A stretch of 64,000 bases of DNA, taken from positions 1-64,000 of the forward strand of contig NW_027507243.1 in assembly GCF_052324685.1 (NCBI RefSeq), written 5' to 3'. This DNA is from Brachyhypopomus gauderio (Eukaryota; Chordata; Actinopteri; Gymnotiformes; Hypopomidae). Below the pieces are notes generated by a model, which was given only the letters and a program-made list of their open reading frames with translations, had not been told where the DNA came from and searched no databases. A program made the translations under genes and the position numbers. How positions within the stretch are numbered: the stretch's first letter is position 1; every line of letters starts with the position of its first letter. This document shows positions 11,439 to 24,497 of the stretch, piece after piece.

Positions 11439-11792
11439 CGTAAAACAATGCAAAGATGACCTATTTATAATGAGAGCAAAACCTGAACAACAGACATTGC
11501 TAGTTTTTTTTGCAGAACACCTTTAAGCTTGCTAATTGAATGTAAATAGCAACTCAACTATAAAAGTCACACAGCACCTGGTATTCCCAAGCTGTCTCCC
11601 ATACAAGTATTAACCTGGCCTAAACCTATTTAGCTTCCTAGGTCAAATGAAATCGGGCGTTTTCAGGCTGGTGTGGCCGTAAGCCATAAAACAATGCAAA
11701 GATTATCTAATTATAACAAGAGCAAAACCTGAACAACAGAAATTGCTAGTTTTTTTGCAGAACACATTTAAGCTTGATAATTAAATCTAATT

Positions 11793-11911
11793 GGCTTACA
11801 GCACCTGGTATTCCCAGGTGGTCTCCCATCCAAGTACTAACCAGGCCCAAACGAGCTTAGCTTCCGAGGTCAAATGAGATCGGGCGTTTTCAGGCTGGTG
11901 TGGCCGTAAGC
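11793..11911 (-). rRNA. 5S rRNA-like gene A19
   Basis: A4 subtype. Confidence 0.8.
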
Positions 11912-12510
11912 CGTAAAAGAATGCAAAGATGACCTATTTATAATGAGAGCAAAACCTGAACAACAGACATTGCTAGTTTGTTTTGCAGAACACCTTTAAG
12001 CTTGCTAATTGAATGTAAATAGCAACTCAACTATAAAAGTCACACAGCACCTGGTATTCCCAAGCTGTCCCCCATACAAGTATTAACCTGGCCAAAACCT
12101 ATTTAGCTTCCGAGGTCAAATGAGATCGGGCGTTTTCAGGCTGGTGTGGCCGCAAGCCATAAAACAATGCAAAGATTATCTAATTATAACAAGAGCAAAA
12201 CCTGAACAACAGAAATTGCTAGTTTTTTTGCAGAACACATTTAAGCTTGCTAATTGAATGTAAACAGCAACTCAACTATAAAAGTCACACAGCACCTGGT
12301 ATTCCCAAGCTGTCTCCCATACAAGTATTAACCTGGCCCAAACCTATTTAGCTTCCTAGGTCAAATGAGATCGGGCGTTTTCAGGCTGGTGTGGCCGTAA
12401 GCCATAAAACAATGCAAAGATTATCTAATTATAACAAGAGCAAAACCTGAACAACAGAAATTGCTAGTTTTTTTGCAGAACACATTTAAGCTTGATAATT
12501 AAATCTAATT

Positions 12511-12629
12511 GGCTTACAGCACCTGGTATTCCCAGGTGGTCTCCCATCCAAGTACTAACCAGGCCCAAACGAGCTTAGCTTCCGAGGTCAAATGAGATCG
12601 GGCGTTTTCAGGCTGGTGTGGCCGTAAGC
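12511..12629 (-). rRNA. 5S rRNA-like gene A20
   Basis: A1 subtype, T8. Confidence 0.8.
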
Positions 12630-13334
12630 CGTAAAAGAATGCAAAGATGACCTATTTATAATGAGAGCAAAACCTGAACAACAGACATTGCTAGTTTTTT
12701 TTGCAGAACACCTTTAAGCTTGCTAATTGAATGTAAATAGCAACTCAACTATAAAAGTCACACAGCACCTGGTATTCCCAAGCTGTCTCCCATACAAGTA
12801 TTAACCTGGCCTAAACCTATTTAGCTTCCTAGGTCAAATGAAATCGGGCGTTTTCAGGCTGGTGTGGCCGTAAGCCATAAAACAATGCAAAGATTATCTA
12901 ATTATAACAAGAGCAAAACCTGAACAACAGAAATTGCTAGTTTTTTTGCAGAACACATTTAAGCTTGCTAATTGAATGTAAACAGCAACTCAACTATAAA
13001 AGTCACACAGCACCTGGTATTCCCAAGCTGTCTCCCATACAAGTATTAACCTGGCCTAAACCTATTTAGCTTCCTAGGTCAAATGAAATCGGGCGTTTTC
13101 AGGCTGGTGTGGCCGTAAGCCATAAAACAATGCAAAGATTATCTAATTATAACAAGAACAAAACCTGAACAACAGAAATTGCTAGTTTTTTTGCAGAACA
13201 CATTTAAGCTTGCTAATTGAATGTAAACAGCAACTCAACTATAAAAGTCACACAGCACCTGGTATTCCCAAGCTGTCTCCCATACAAGTATTAACCTGGC
13301 CCAAACCTATTTAGCTTGATAATTAAATCTAATA

Positions 13335-13453
13335 GGCTTACAGCACCTGGTATTCCCAGGTGGTCTCCCATCCAAGTACTAACCAGGCCCAAACGAGCTT
13401 AGCTTCCGAGGTCAAATGAGATCGGGCGTTTTCAGGCTGGTGTGGCCGTAAGC
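13335..13453 (-). rRNA. 5S rRNA-like gene A21
   Basis: A2 subtype in a short HOR copy. Confidence 0.8.
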
Positions 13454-13807
13454 CGTAAAACAATGCAAAGATGACCTATTTATAATGAGAGCAAAACCTG
13501 AACAACAGACATTGCTAGTTTTTTTTGCAGAACACCTTTAAGCTTGCTAATTGAATGTAAATAGCAACTCAACTATAAAAGTCACACAGCACCTGGTATT
13601 CCCAAGCTGTCTCCCATACAAGTATTAACCTGGCCTAAACCTATTTAGCTTCCTAGGTCAAATGAAATCGGGCGTTTTCAGGCTGGTGTGGCCGTAAGCC
13701 ATAAAACAATGCAAAGATGATCTAATTATAACAAGAGCAAAACCTGAACAACAGAAATTGCTAGTTTTTTTGCAGAACACATTTAAGCTTGATAATTAAA
13801 TCTAATT

Positions 13808-13926
13808 GGCTTACAGCACCTGGTATTCCCAGGTGGTCTCCCATCCAAGTACTAACCAGGCCCAAACGAGCTTAGCTTCCGAGGTCAAATGAGATCGGGC
13901 GTTTTCAGGCTGGTGTGGCCGTAAGC
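13808..13926 (-). rRNA. 5S rRNA-like gene A22
   Basis: A4 subtype. Confidence 0.8.
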
Positions 13927-14525
13927 CGTAAAAGAATGCAAAGATGACCTATTTATAATGAGAGCAAAACCTGAACAACAGACATTGCTAGTTTGTTTTG
14001 CAGAACACCTTTAAGCTTGCTAATTGAATGTAAATAGCAACTCAACTATAAAAGTCACACAGCACCTGGTATTCCCAAGCTGTCCCCCATACAAGTATTA
14101 ACCTGGCCAAAACCTATTTAGCTTCCGAGGTCAAATGAGATCGGGCGTTTTCAGGCTGGTGTGGCCGCAAGCCATAAAACAATGCAAAGATTATCTAATT
14201 ATAACAAGAGCAAAACCTGAACAACAGAAATTGCTAGTTTTTTTGCAGAACACATTTAAGCTTGCTAATTGAATGTAAACAGCAACTCAACTATAAAAGT
14301 CACACAGCACCTGGTATTCCCAAGCTGTCTCCCATACAAGTATTAACCTGGCCCAAACCTATTTAGCTTCCTAGGTCAAATGAGATCGGGCGTTTTCAGG
14401 CTGGTGTGGCCGTAAGCCATAAAACAATGCAAAGATTATCTAATTATAACAAGAGCAAAACCTGAACAACAGAAATTGCTAGTTTTTTTGCAGAACACAT
14501 TTAAGCTTGATAATTAAATCTAATT

Positions 14526-14644
14526 GGCTTACAGCACCTGGTATTCCCAGGTGGTCTCCCATCCAAGTACTAACCAGGCCCAAACGAGCTTAGCTTCCGA
14601 GGTCAAATGAGATCGGGCGTTTTCAGGCTGGTGTGGCCGTAAGC
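14526..14644 (-). rRNA. 5S rRNA-like gene A23
   Basis: A1 subtype; only one B unit on its 5' side. Confidence 0.8.
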
Positions 14645-15104
14645 CGTAAAAGAATGCAAAGATGACCTATTTATAATGAGAGCAAAACCTGAACAACAGA
14701 CATTGCTAGTTTTTTTTGCAGAACACCTTTAAGCTTGCTAATTGAATGTAAATAGCAACTCAACTATAAAAGTCACACAGCACCTGGTATTCCCAAGCTG
14801 TCTCCCATACAAGTATTAACCTGGCCTAAACCTATTTAGCTTCCTAGGTCAAATGAAATCGGGCGTTTTCAGGCTGGTGTGGCCGTAAGCCATAAAACAA
14901 TGCAAAGATTATCTAATTATAACAAGAACAAAACCTGAACAACAGAAATTGCTAGTTTTTTTGCAGAACACATTTAAGCTTGCTAATTGAATGTAAACAG
15001 CAACTCAACTATAAAAGTCACACAGCACCTGGTATTCCCAAGCTGTCTCCCATACAAGTATTAACCTGGCCCAAACCTATTTAGCTTGATAATTAAATCT
15101 AATA

Positions 15105-15223
15105 GGCTTACAGCACCTGGTATTCCCAGGTGGTCTCCCATCCAAGTACTAACCAGGCCCAAACGAGCTTAGCTTCCGAGGTCAAATGAGATCGGGCGTT
15201 TTCAGGCTGGTGTGGCCGTAAGC
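15105..15223 (-). rRNA. 5S rRNA-like gene A24
   Basis: A2 subtype. Confidence 0.8.
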
Positions 15224-15683
15224 CGTAAAACAATGCAAAGATGACCTATTTATAATGAGAGCAAAACCTGAACAACAGACATTGCTAGTTTTTTTTGCAG
15301 AACACCTTTAAGCTTGCTAATTGAATGTAAATAGCAACTCAACTATAAAAGTCACACAGCACCTGGTATTCCCAAGCTGTCTCCCATACAAGTATTAACC
15401 TGGCCTAAACCTATTTAGCTTCCTAGGTCAAATGAAATCGGGCGTTTTCAGGCTGGTGTGGCCGTAAGCCATAAAACAATGCAAAGATGATCTAATTATA
15501 ACAAGAGCAAAACCTGAACAACAGAAATTGCTAGTTTTTTTGCAGAACACATTTAAGCTTGCTAATTGAATGTAAACAGCAACTCAACTATAAAAGTCAC
15601 ACAGCACCTGGCATTCCCAAGCTGTCTCCCATACAAGTATTAACCTGGCCCAAACCTATTTAGCTTGATAATTAAATCTAATA

Positions 15684-15802
15684 GGCTTACAGCACCTGGT
15701 ATTCCCAGGTGGTCTCCCATCCAAGTACTAACCAGGCCCAAACGAGCTTAGCTTCCGAGGTCAAATGAGATCGGGCGTTTTCAGGCTGGTGTGGCCGTAA
15801 GC
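15684..15802 (-). rRNA. 5S rRNA-like gene A25
   Basis: A3 subtype. Confidence 0.8.
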
Positions 15803-16156
15803 CGTAAAACAATGCAAAGATGACCTATTTATAATGAGAGCAAAACCTGAACAACAGACATTGCTAGTTTTTTTTGCAGAACACCTTTAAGCTTGCTAAT
15901 TGAATGTAAATAGCAACTCAACTATAAAAGTCACACAGCACCTGGTATTCCCAAGCTGTCTCCCATACAAGTATTAACCTGGCCTAAACCTATTTAGCTT
16001 CCTAGGTCAAATGAAATCGGGCGTTTTCAGGCTGGTGTGGCCGTAAGCCATAAAACAATGCAAAGATTATCTAATTATAACAAGAGCAAAACCTGAACAA
16101 CAGAAATTGCTAGTTTTTTTGCAGAACACATTTAAGCTTGATAATTAAATCTAATT

Positions 16157-16275
16157 GGCTTACAGCACCTGGTATTCCCAGGTGGTCTCCCATCCAAGTA
16201 CTAACCAGGCCCAAACGAGCTTAGCTTCCGAGGTCAAATGAGATCGGGCGTTTTCAGGCTGGTGTGGCCGTAAGC
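16157..16275 (-). rRNA. 5S rRNA-like gene A26
   Basis: A4 subtype. Confidence 0.8.
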
Positions 16276-16874
16276 CGTAAAAGAATGCAAAGATGACCTA
16301 TTTATAATGAGAGCAAAACCTGAACAACAGACATTGCTAGTTTGTTTTGCAGAACACCTTTAAGCTTGCTAATTGAATGTAAATAGCAACTCAACTATAA
16401 AAGTCACACAGCACCTGGTATTCCCAAGCTGTCCCCCATACAAGTATTAACCTGGCCAAAACCTATTTAGCTTCCGAGGTCAAATGAGATCGGGCGTTTT
16501 CAGGCTGGTGTGGCCGCAAGCCATAAAACAATGCAAAGATTATCTAATTATAACAAGAGCAAAACCTGAACAACAGAAATTGCTAGTTTTTTTGCAGAAC
16601 ACATTTAAGCTTGCTAATTGAATGTAAACAGCAACTCAACTATAAAAGTCACACAGCACCTGGTATTCCCAAGCTGTCTCCCATACAAGTATTAACCTGG
16701 CCCAAACCTATTTAGCTTCCTAGGTCAAATGAGATCGGGCGTTTTCAGGCTGGTGTGGCCGTAAGCCATAAAACAATGCAAAGATTATCTAATTATAACA
16801 AGAGCAAAACCTGAACAACAGAAATTGCTAGTTTTTTTGCAGAACACATTTAAGCTTGATAATTAAATCTAATT

Positions 16875-16993
16875 GGCTTACAGCACCTGGTATTCCCAGG
16901 TGGTCTCCCATCCAAGTACTAACCAGGCCCAAACGAGCTTAGCTTCCGAGGTCAAATGAGATCGGGCGTTTTCAGGCTGGTGTGGCCGTAAGC
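16875..16993 (-). rRNA. 5S rRNA-like gene A27
   Basis: A1 subtype, T8. Confidence 0.8.
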
Positions 16994-17698
16994 CGTAAAA
17001 GAATGCAAAGATGACCTATTTATAATGAGAGCAAAACCTGAACAACAGACATTGCTAGTTTTTTTTGCAGAACACCTTTAAGCTTGCTAATTGAATGTAA
17101 ATAGCAACTCAACTATAAAAGTCACACAGCACCTGGTATTCCCAAGCTGTCTCCCATACAAGTATTAACCTGGCCTAAACCTATTTAGCTTCCTAGGTCA
17201 AATGAAATCGGGCGTTTTCAGGCTGGTGTGGCCGTAAGCCATAAAACAATGCAAAGATTATCTAATTATAACAAGAGCAAAACCTGAACAACAGAAATTG
17301 CTAGTTTTTTTGCAGAACACATTTAAGCTTGCTAATTGAATGTAAACAGCAACTCAACTATAAAAGTCACACAGCACCTGGTATTCCCAAGCTGTCTCCC
17401 ATACAAGTATTAACCTGGCCTAAACCTATTTAGCTTCCTAGGTCAAATGAAATCGGGCGTTTTCAGGCTGGTGTGGCCGTAAGCCATAAAACAATGCAAA
17501 GATTATCTAATTATAACAAGAACAAAACCTGAACAACAGAAATTGCTAGTTTTTTTGCAGAACACATTTAAGCTTGCTAATTGAATGTAAACAGCAACTC
17601 AACTATAAAAGTCACACAGCACCTGGTATTCCCAAGCTGTCTCCCATACAAGTATTAACCTGGCCCAAACCTATTTAGCTTGATAATTAAATCTAATA

Positions 17699-17817
17699 GG
17701 CTTACAGCACCTGGTATTCCCAGGTGGTCTCCCATCCAAGTACTAACCAGGCCCAAACGAGCTTAGCTTCCGAGGTCAAATGAGATCGGGCGTTTTCAGG
17801 CTGGTGTGGCCGTAAGC
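17699..17817 (-). rRNA. 5S rRNA-like gene A28
   Basis: A2 subtype. Confidence 0.8.
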
Positions 17818-18277
17818 CGTAAAACAATGCAAAGATGACCTATTTATAATGAGAGCAAAACCTGAACAACAGACATTGCTAGTTTTTTTTGCAGAACACC
17901 TTTAAGCTTGCTAATTGAATGTAAATAGCAACTCAACTATAAAAGTCACACAGCACCTGGTATTCCCAAGCTGTCTCCCATACAAGTATTAACCTGGCCT
18001 AAACCTATTTAGCTTCCTAGGTCAAATGAAATCGGGCGTTTTCAGGCTGGTGTGGCCGTAAGCCATAAAACAATGCAAAGATGATCTAATTATAACAAGA
18101 GCAAAACCTGAACAACAGAAATTGCTAGTTTTTTTGCAGAACACATTTAAGCTTGCTAATTGAATGTAAACAGCAACTCAACTATAAAAGTCACACAGCA
18201 CCTGGCATTCCCAAGCTGTCTCCCATACAAGTATTAACCTGGCCCAAACCTATTTAGCTTGATAATTAAATCTAATA

Positions 18278-18396
18278 GGCTTACAGCACCTGGTATTCCC
18301 AGGTGGTCTCCCATCCAAGTACTAACCAGGCCCAAACGAGCTTAGCTTCCGAGGTCAAATGAGATCGGGCGTTTTCAGGCTGGTGTGGCCGTAAGC
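18278..18396 (-). rRNA. 5S rRNA-like gene A29
   Basis: A3 subtype. Confidence 0.8.
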
Positions 18397-18750
18397 CGTA
18401 AAACAATGCAAAGATGACCTATTTATAATGAGAGCAAAACCTGAACAACAGACATTGCTAGTTTTTTTTGCAGAACACCTTTAAGCTTGCTAATTGAATG
18501 TAAATAGCAACTCAACTATAAAAGTCACACAGCACCTGGTATTCCCAAGCTGTCTCCCATACAAGTATTAACCTGGCCTAAACCTATTTAGCTTCCTAGG
18601 TCAAATGAAATCGGGCGTTTTCAGGCTGGTGTGGCCGTAAGCCATAAAACAATGCAAAGATTATCTAATTATAACAAGAGCAAAACCTGAACAACAGAAA
18701 TTGCTAGTTTTTTTGCAGAACACATTTAAGCTTGATAATTAAATCTAATT

Positions 18751-18869
18751 GGCTTACAGCACCTGGTATTCCCAGGTGGTCTCCCATCCAAGTACTAACC
18801 AGGCCCAAACGAGCTTAGCTTCCGAGGTCAAATGAGATCGGGCGTTTTCAGGCTGGTGTGGCCGTAAGC
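18751..18869 (-). rRNA. 5S rRNA-like gene A30
   Basis: A4 subtype; hybrid unit H on its 5' side. Confidence 0.8.
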
Positions 18870-19001
18870 CGTAAAAGAATGCAAAGATGACCTATTTATA
18901 ATGAGAGCAAAACCTGAACAACAGACATTGCTAGTTTGTTTTGCAGAACACCTTTAAGCTTGCTAATTGAATGTAAATAGCAACTCAACTATAAAAGTCA
19001 C

Positions 19002-19247
19002 ACAGCACCTGGTATTCCCAAGCTGTCCCCCATACAAGTATTAACCTGGCCAAAACCTATTTAGCTTCCGAGGTCAAATGAGATCGGGCGTTTTCAGGCT
19101 GGTGTGGCCGTAAGCCGTAAAACAATGCAAAGATGACCTATTTATAATGAGAGCAAAACCTGAACAACAGACATTGCTAGTTTTTTTTGCAGAACACCTT
19201 TAAGCTTGCTAATTGAATGTAAATAGCAACTCAACTATAAAAGTCAC
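19002..19247 (-). pseudogene. H hybrid unit: G left part, A right part
   Basis: The left part has G marks (CCCCCATAC, GGCCAAAACC, hence the internal T4). The right part has A2/A3 marks (GTAAGCCGTAAAACAATG, TATTTATA). The switch lies in the stretch shared by G and A, between about 19069 and 19110. The 5' half and upstream TATA are A-quality while the 3' half is decayed. It marks an unequal exchange or conversion that added 719 bp to HOR copy 8. Confidence 0.8.
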
Positions 19248-19469
19248 ACAGCACCTGGTATTCCCAAGCTGTCTCCCATACAAGTATTAACCTGGCCTAA
19301 ACCTATTTAGCTTCCTAGGTCAAATGAAATCGGGCGTTTTCAGGCTGGTGTGGCCGTAAGCCATAAAACAATGCAAAGATTATCTAATTATAACAAGAGC
19401 AAAACCTGAACAACAGAAATTGCTAGTTTTTTTGCAGAACACATTTAAGCTTGATAATTAAATCTAATT

Positions 19470-19588
19470 GGCTTACAGCACCTGGTATTCCCAGGTGGTC
19501 TCCCATCCAAGTACTAACCAGGCCCAAACGAGCTTAGCTTCCGAGGTCAAATGAGATCGGGCGTTTTCAGGCTGGTGTGGCCGTAAGC
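19470..19588 (-). rRNA. 5S rRNA-like gene A31
   Basis: A4 subtype, second one in HOR copy 8. Confidence 0.8.
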
Positions 19589-20187
19589 CGTAAAAGAATG
19601 CAAAGATGACCTATTTATAATGAGAGCAAAACCTGAACAACAGACATTGCTAGTTTGTTTTGCAGAACACCTTTAAGCTTGCTAATTGAATGTAAATAGC
19701 AACTCAACTATAAAAGTCACACAGCACCTGGTATTCCCAAGCTGTCCCCCATACAAGTATTCACCTGGCCAAAACCTATTTAGCTTCCGAGGTCAAATGA
19801 GATCGGGCGTTTTCAGGCTGGTGTGGCCGCAAGCCATAAAACAATGCAAAGATTATCTAATTATAACAAGAGCAAAACCTGAACAACAGAAATTGCTAGT
19901 TTTTTTGCAGAACACATTTAAGCTTGCTAATTGAATGTAAACAGCAACTCAACTATAAAAGTCACACAGCACCTGGTATTCCCAAGCTGTCTCCCATACA
20001 AGTATTAACCTGGCCCAAACCTATTTAGCTTCCTAGGTCAAATGAGATCGGGCGTTTTCAGGCTGGTGTGGCCGTAAGCCATAAAACAATGCAAAGATTA
20101 TCTAATTATAACAAGAGCAAAACCTGAACAACAGAAATTGCTAGTTTTTTTGCAGAACACATTTAAGCTTGATAATTAAATCTAATT

Positions 20188-20306
20188 GGCTTACAGCACC
20201 TGGTATTCCCAGGTGGTCTCCCATCCAAGTACTAACCAGGCCCAAACGAGCTTAGCTTCCGAGGTCAAATGAGATCGGGCGTTTTCAGGCTGGTGTGGCC
20301 GTAAGC
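20188..20306 (-). rRNA. 5S rRNA-like gene A32
   Basis: A1 subtype, T8. Confidence 0.8.
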
Positions 20307-21011
20307 CGTAAAAGAATGCAAAGATGACCTATTTATAATGAGAGCAAAACCTGAACAACAGACATTGCTAGTTTTTTTTGCAGAACACCTTTAAGCTTGC
20401 TAATTGAATGTAAATAGCAACTCAACTATAAAAGTCACACAGCACCTGGTATTCCCAAGCTGTCTCCCATACAAGTATTAACCTGGCCTAAACCTATTTA
20501 GCTTCCTAGGTCAAATGAAATCGGGCGTTTTCAGGCTGGTGTGGCCGTAAGCCATAAAACAATGCAAAGATTATCTAATTATAACAAGAGCAAAACCTGA
20601 ACAACAGAAATTGCTAGTTTTTTTGCAGAACACATTTAAGCTTGCTAATTGAATGTAAACAGCAACTCAACTATAAAAGTCACACAGCACCTGGTATTCC
20701 CAAGCTGTCTCCCATACAAGTATTAACCTGGCCTAAACCTATTTAGCTTCCTAGGTCAAATGAAATCGGGCGTTTTCAGGCTGGTGTGGCCGTAAGCCAT
20801 AAAACAATGCAAAGATTATCTAATTATAACAAGAACAAAACCTGAACAACAGAAATTGCTAGTTTTTTTGCAGAACACATTTAAGCTTGCTAATTGAATG
20901 TAAACAGCAACTCAACTATAAAAGTCACACAGCACCTGGTATTCCCAAGCTGTCTCCCATACAAGTATTAACCTGGCCCAAACCTATTTAGCTTGATAAT
21001 TAAATCTAATA

Positions 21012-21130
21012 GGCTTACAGCACCTGGTATTCCCAGGTGGTCTCCCATCCAAGTACTAACCAGGCCCAAACGAGCTTAGCTTCCGAGGTCAAATGAGATC
21101 GGGCGTTTTCAGGCTGGTGTGGCCGTAAGC
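21012..21130 (-). rRNA. 5S rRNA-like gene A33
   Basis: A2 subtype. Confidence 0.8.
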
Positions 21131-21590
21131 CGTAAAACAATGCAAAGATGACCTATTTATAATGAGAGCAAAACCTGAACAACAGACATTGCTAGTTTTT
21201 TTTGCAGAACACCTTTAAGCTTGCTAATTGAATGTAAATAGCAACTCAACTATAAAAGTCACACAGCACCTGGTATTCCCAAGCTGTCTCCCATACAAGT
21301 ATTAACCTGGCCTAAACCTATTTAGCTTCCTAGGTCAAATGAAATCGGGCGTTTTCAGGCTGGTGTGGCCGTAAGCCATAAAACAATGCAAAGATGATCT
21401 AATTATAACAAGAGCAAAACCTGAACAACAGAAATTGCTAGTTTTTTTGCAGAACACATTTAAGCTTGCTAATTGAATGTAAACAGCAACTCAACTATAA
21501 AAGTCACACAGCACCTGGCATTCCCAAGCTGTCTCCCATACAAGTATTAACCTGGCCCAAACCTATTTAGCTTGATAATTAAATCTAATA

Positions 21591-21709
21591 GGCTTACAGC
21601 ACCTGGTATTCCCAGGTGGTCTCCCATCCAAGTACTAACCAGGCCCAAACGAGCTTAGCTTCCGAGGTCAAATGAGATCGGGCGTTTTCAGGCTGGTGTG
21701 GCCGTAAGC
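21591..21709 (-). rRNA. 5S rRNA-like gene A34
   Basis: C-flank subtype with a full B unit, not D, on its 5' side. Confidence 0.8.
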
Positions 21710-22169
21710 CGTAAAACAATGCAAAGATGACCTATTTATAATGAGAGCAAAACCTGAACAACAGACATTGCTAGTTTTTTTTGCAGAACACCTTTAAGCT
21801 TGCTAATTGAATGTAAATAGCAACTCAACTATAAAAGTCACACAGCACCTGGTATTCCCAAGCTGTCTCCCATACAAGTATTAACCTGGCCTAAACCTAT
21901 TTAGCTTCCTAGGTCAAATGAAATCGGGCGTTTTCAGGCTGGTGTGGCCGTAAGCCATAAAACAATGCAAAGATTATCTAATTATAACAAGAGCAAAACC
22001 TGAACAACAGAAATTGCTAGTTTTTTTGCAGAACACATTTAAGCTTGCTAATTGAATGTAAACAGCAACTCAACTATAAAAGTCACACAGCACCTGGTAT
22101 TCCCAAGCTGTCTCCCATACAAGTATTAACCTGGCCCAAACCTATTTAGCTTGATAATTAAATCTAATA

Positions 22170-22288
22170 GGCTTACAGCACCTGGTATTCCCAGGTGGTC
22201 TCCCATCCAAGTACTAACCAGGCCCAAACGAGCTTAGCTTCCGAGGTCAAATGAGATCGGGCGTTTTCAGGCTGGTGTGGCCGTAAGC
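22170..22288 (-). rRNA. 5S rRNA-like gene A35, fused to a D spacer
   Basis: The gene body and TATAAATA are A type, but the spacer switches to D type after the TATA box (CAGAAATTGC, then GATAATTAAATC), giving a 227-bp unit. This is an A/D recombinant. Confidence 0.8.
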
Positions 22289-22396
22289 CGTAAAACAATG
22301 CAAAGATGACCTATTTATAATGAGAGCAAAACCTGAACAACAGAAATTGCTAGTTTTTTTGCAGAACACATTTAAGCTTGATAATTAAATCTAATT

Positions 22397-22515
22397 GGCT
22401 TACAGCACCTGGTATTCCCAGGTGGTCTCCCATCCAAGTACTAACCAGGCCCAAACGAGCTTAGCTTCCGAGGTCAAATGAGATCGGGCGTTTTCAGGCT
22501 GGTGTGGCCGTAAGC
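22397..22515 (-). rRNA. 5S rRNA-like gene A36
   Basis: A1 subtype, T8. Confidence 0.8.
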
Positions 22516-23220
22516 CGTAAAAGAATGCAAAGATGACCTATTTATAATGAGAGCAAAACCTGAACAACAGACATTGCTAGTTTTTTTTGCAGAACACCTT
22601 TAAGCTTGCTAATTGAATGTAAATAGCAACTCAACTATAAAAGTCACACAGCACCTGGTATTCCCAAGCTGTCTCCCATACAAGTATTAACCTGGCCTAA
22701 ACCTATTTAGCTTCCTAGGTCAAATGAAATCGGGCGTTTTCAGGCTGGTGTGGCCGTAAGCCATAAAACAATGCAAAGATTATCTAATTATAACAAGAGC
22801 AAAACCTGAACAACAGAAATTGCTAGTTTTTTTGCAGAACACATTTAAGCTTGCTAATTGAATGTAAACAGCAACTCAACTATAAAAGTCACACAGCACC
22901 TGGTATTCCCAAGCTGTCTCCCATACAAGTATTAACCTGGCCTAAACCTATTTAGCTTCCTAGGTCAAATGAAATCGGGCGTTTTCAGGCTGGTGTGGCC
23001 GTAAGCCATAAAACAATGCAAAGATTATCTAATTATAACAAGAACAAAACCTGAACAACAGAAATTGCTAGTTTTTTTGCAGAACACATTTAAGCTTGCT
23101 AATTGAATGTAAACAGCAACTCAACTATAAAAGTCACACAGCACCTGGTATTCCCAAGCTGTCTCCCATACAAGTATTAACCTGGCCCAAACCTATTTAG
23201 CTTGATAATTAAATCTAATA

Positions 23221-23339
23221 GGCTTACAGCACCTGGTATTCCCAGGTGGTCTCCCATCCAAGTACTAACCAGGCCCAAACGAGCTTAGCTTCCGAGGTCA
23301 AATGAGATCGGGCGTTTTCAGGCTGGTGTGGCCGTAAGC
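23221..23339 (-). rRNA. 5S rRNA-like gene A37
   Basis: A2 subtype. Confidence 0.8.
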
Positions 23340-23799
23340 CGTAAAACAATGCAAAGATGACCTATTTATAATGAGAGCAAAACCTGAACAACAGACATTG
23401 CTAGTTTTTTTTGCAGAACACCTTTAAGCTTGCTAATTGAATGTAAATAGCAACTCAACTATAAAAGTCACACAGCACCTGGTATTCCCAAGCTGTCTCC
23501 CATACAAGTATTAACCTGGCCTAAACCTATTTAGCTTCCTAGGTCAAATGAAATCGGGCGTTTTCAGGCTGGTGTGGCCGTAAGCCATAAAACAATGCAA
23601 AGATGATCTAATTATAACAAGAGCAAAACCTGAACAACAGAAATTGCTAGTTTTTTTGCAGAACACATTTAAGCTTGCTAATTGAATGTAAACAGCAACT
23701 CAACTATAAAAGTCACACAGCACCTGGCATTCCCAAGCTGTCTCCCATACAAGTATTAACCTGGCCCAAACCTATTTAGCTTGATAATTAAATCTAATA

Positions 23800-23918
23800 G
23801 GCTTACAGCACCTGGTATTCCCAGGTGGTCTCCCATCCAAGTACTAACCAGGCCCAAACGAGCTTAGCTTCCGAGGTCAAATGAGATCGGGCGTTTTCAG
23901 GCTGGTGTGGCCGTAAGC
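23800..23918 (-). rRNA. 5S rRNA-like gene A38
   Basis: A3 subtype with a B unit on its 5' side. Confidence 0.8.
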
Positions 23919-24378
23919 CGTAAAACAATGCAAAGATGACCTATTTATAATGAGAGCAAAACCTGAACAACAGACATTGCTAGTTTTTTTTGCAGAACAC
24001 CTTTAAGCTTGCTAATTGAATGTAAATAGCAACTCAACTATAAAAGTCACACAGCACCTGGTATTCCCAAGCTGTCTCCCATACAAGTATTAACCTGGCC
24101 TAAACCTATTTAGCTTCCTAGGTCAAATGAAATCGGGCGTTTTCAGGCTGGTGTGGCCGTAAGCCATAAAACAATGCAAAGATTATCTAATTATAACAAG
24201 AGCAAAACCTGAACAACAGAAATTGCTAGTTTTTTTGCAGAACACATTTAAGCTTGCTAATTGAATGTAAACAGCAACTCAACTATAAAAGTCACACAGC
24301 ACCTGGTATTCCCAAGCTGTCTCCCATACAAGTATTAACCTGGCCCAAACCTATTTAGCTTGATAATTAAATCTAATA

Positions 24379-24497
24379 GGCTTACAGCACCTGGTATTCC
24401 CAGGTGGTCTCCCATCCAAGTACTAACCAGGCCCAAACGAGCTTAGCTTCCGAGGTCAAATGAGATCGGGCGTTTTCAGGCTGGTGTGGCCGTAAGC
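24379..24497 (-). rRNA. 5S rRNA-like gene A39
   Basis: C-flank subtype, T8; last A before the variant cassette. Confidence 0.8.

Larger units (their letters stand above)
9922..12515 (-). repeat. HOR copy 5 (complete, 2,594 bp)
   Basis: Units: A1 9922, B1 10168, B2 10413, C1 10658, A2 10746, B3 10992, C2 11237, A3 11325, D1 11571 (GATTATC), A4 11798, G 12044, D2 12289. The only difference I noted from copy 4 is GATTATC for GATGATC in D1. Confidence 0.92.
12516..14530 (-). repeat. HOR copy 6 (short form, 2,015 bp)
   Basis: Units: A1 12516, B1 12762, B2 13007, C1 13252, A2 13340, D 13586, A4 13813, G 14059, D2 14304. Confidence 0.9.
14531..16879 (-). repeat. HOR copy 7 (one B unit missing, 2,349 bp)
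   Basis: Units: A1 14531, B2 14777, C1 15022, A2 15110, B3 15356, C2 15601, A3 15689, D1 15935, A4 16162, G 16408, D2 16653. Exactly one 245-bp B monomer is absent compared with copy 4. Confidence 0.9.
16880..20192 (-). repeat. HOR copy 8 (long, contains hybrid unit H)
   Basis: Units: A1 16880, B1 17126, B2 17371, C1 17616, A2 17704, B3 17950, C2 18195, A3 18283, D1 18529, A4 18756, H 19002, D 19248, A4 19475, G 19721, D2 19966. The G unit carries a private A-to-C change at 19762. Confidence 0.9.
20193..22401 (-). repeat. HOR copy 9 (rearranged, 2,209 bp)
   Basis: Units: A1 20193, B1 20439, B2 20684, C1 20929, A2 21017, B3 21263, C2 21508, A 21596, B 21842, C1 22087, then an A/D fusion at 22175. 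The A4-G-D2 end is missing. Confidence 0.88.
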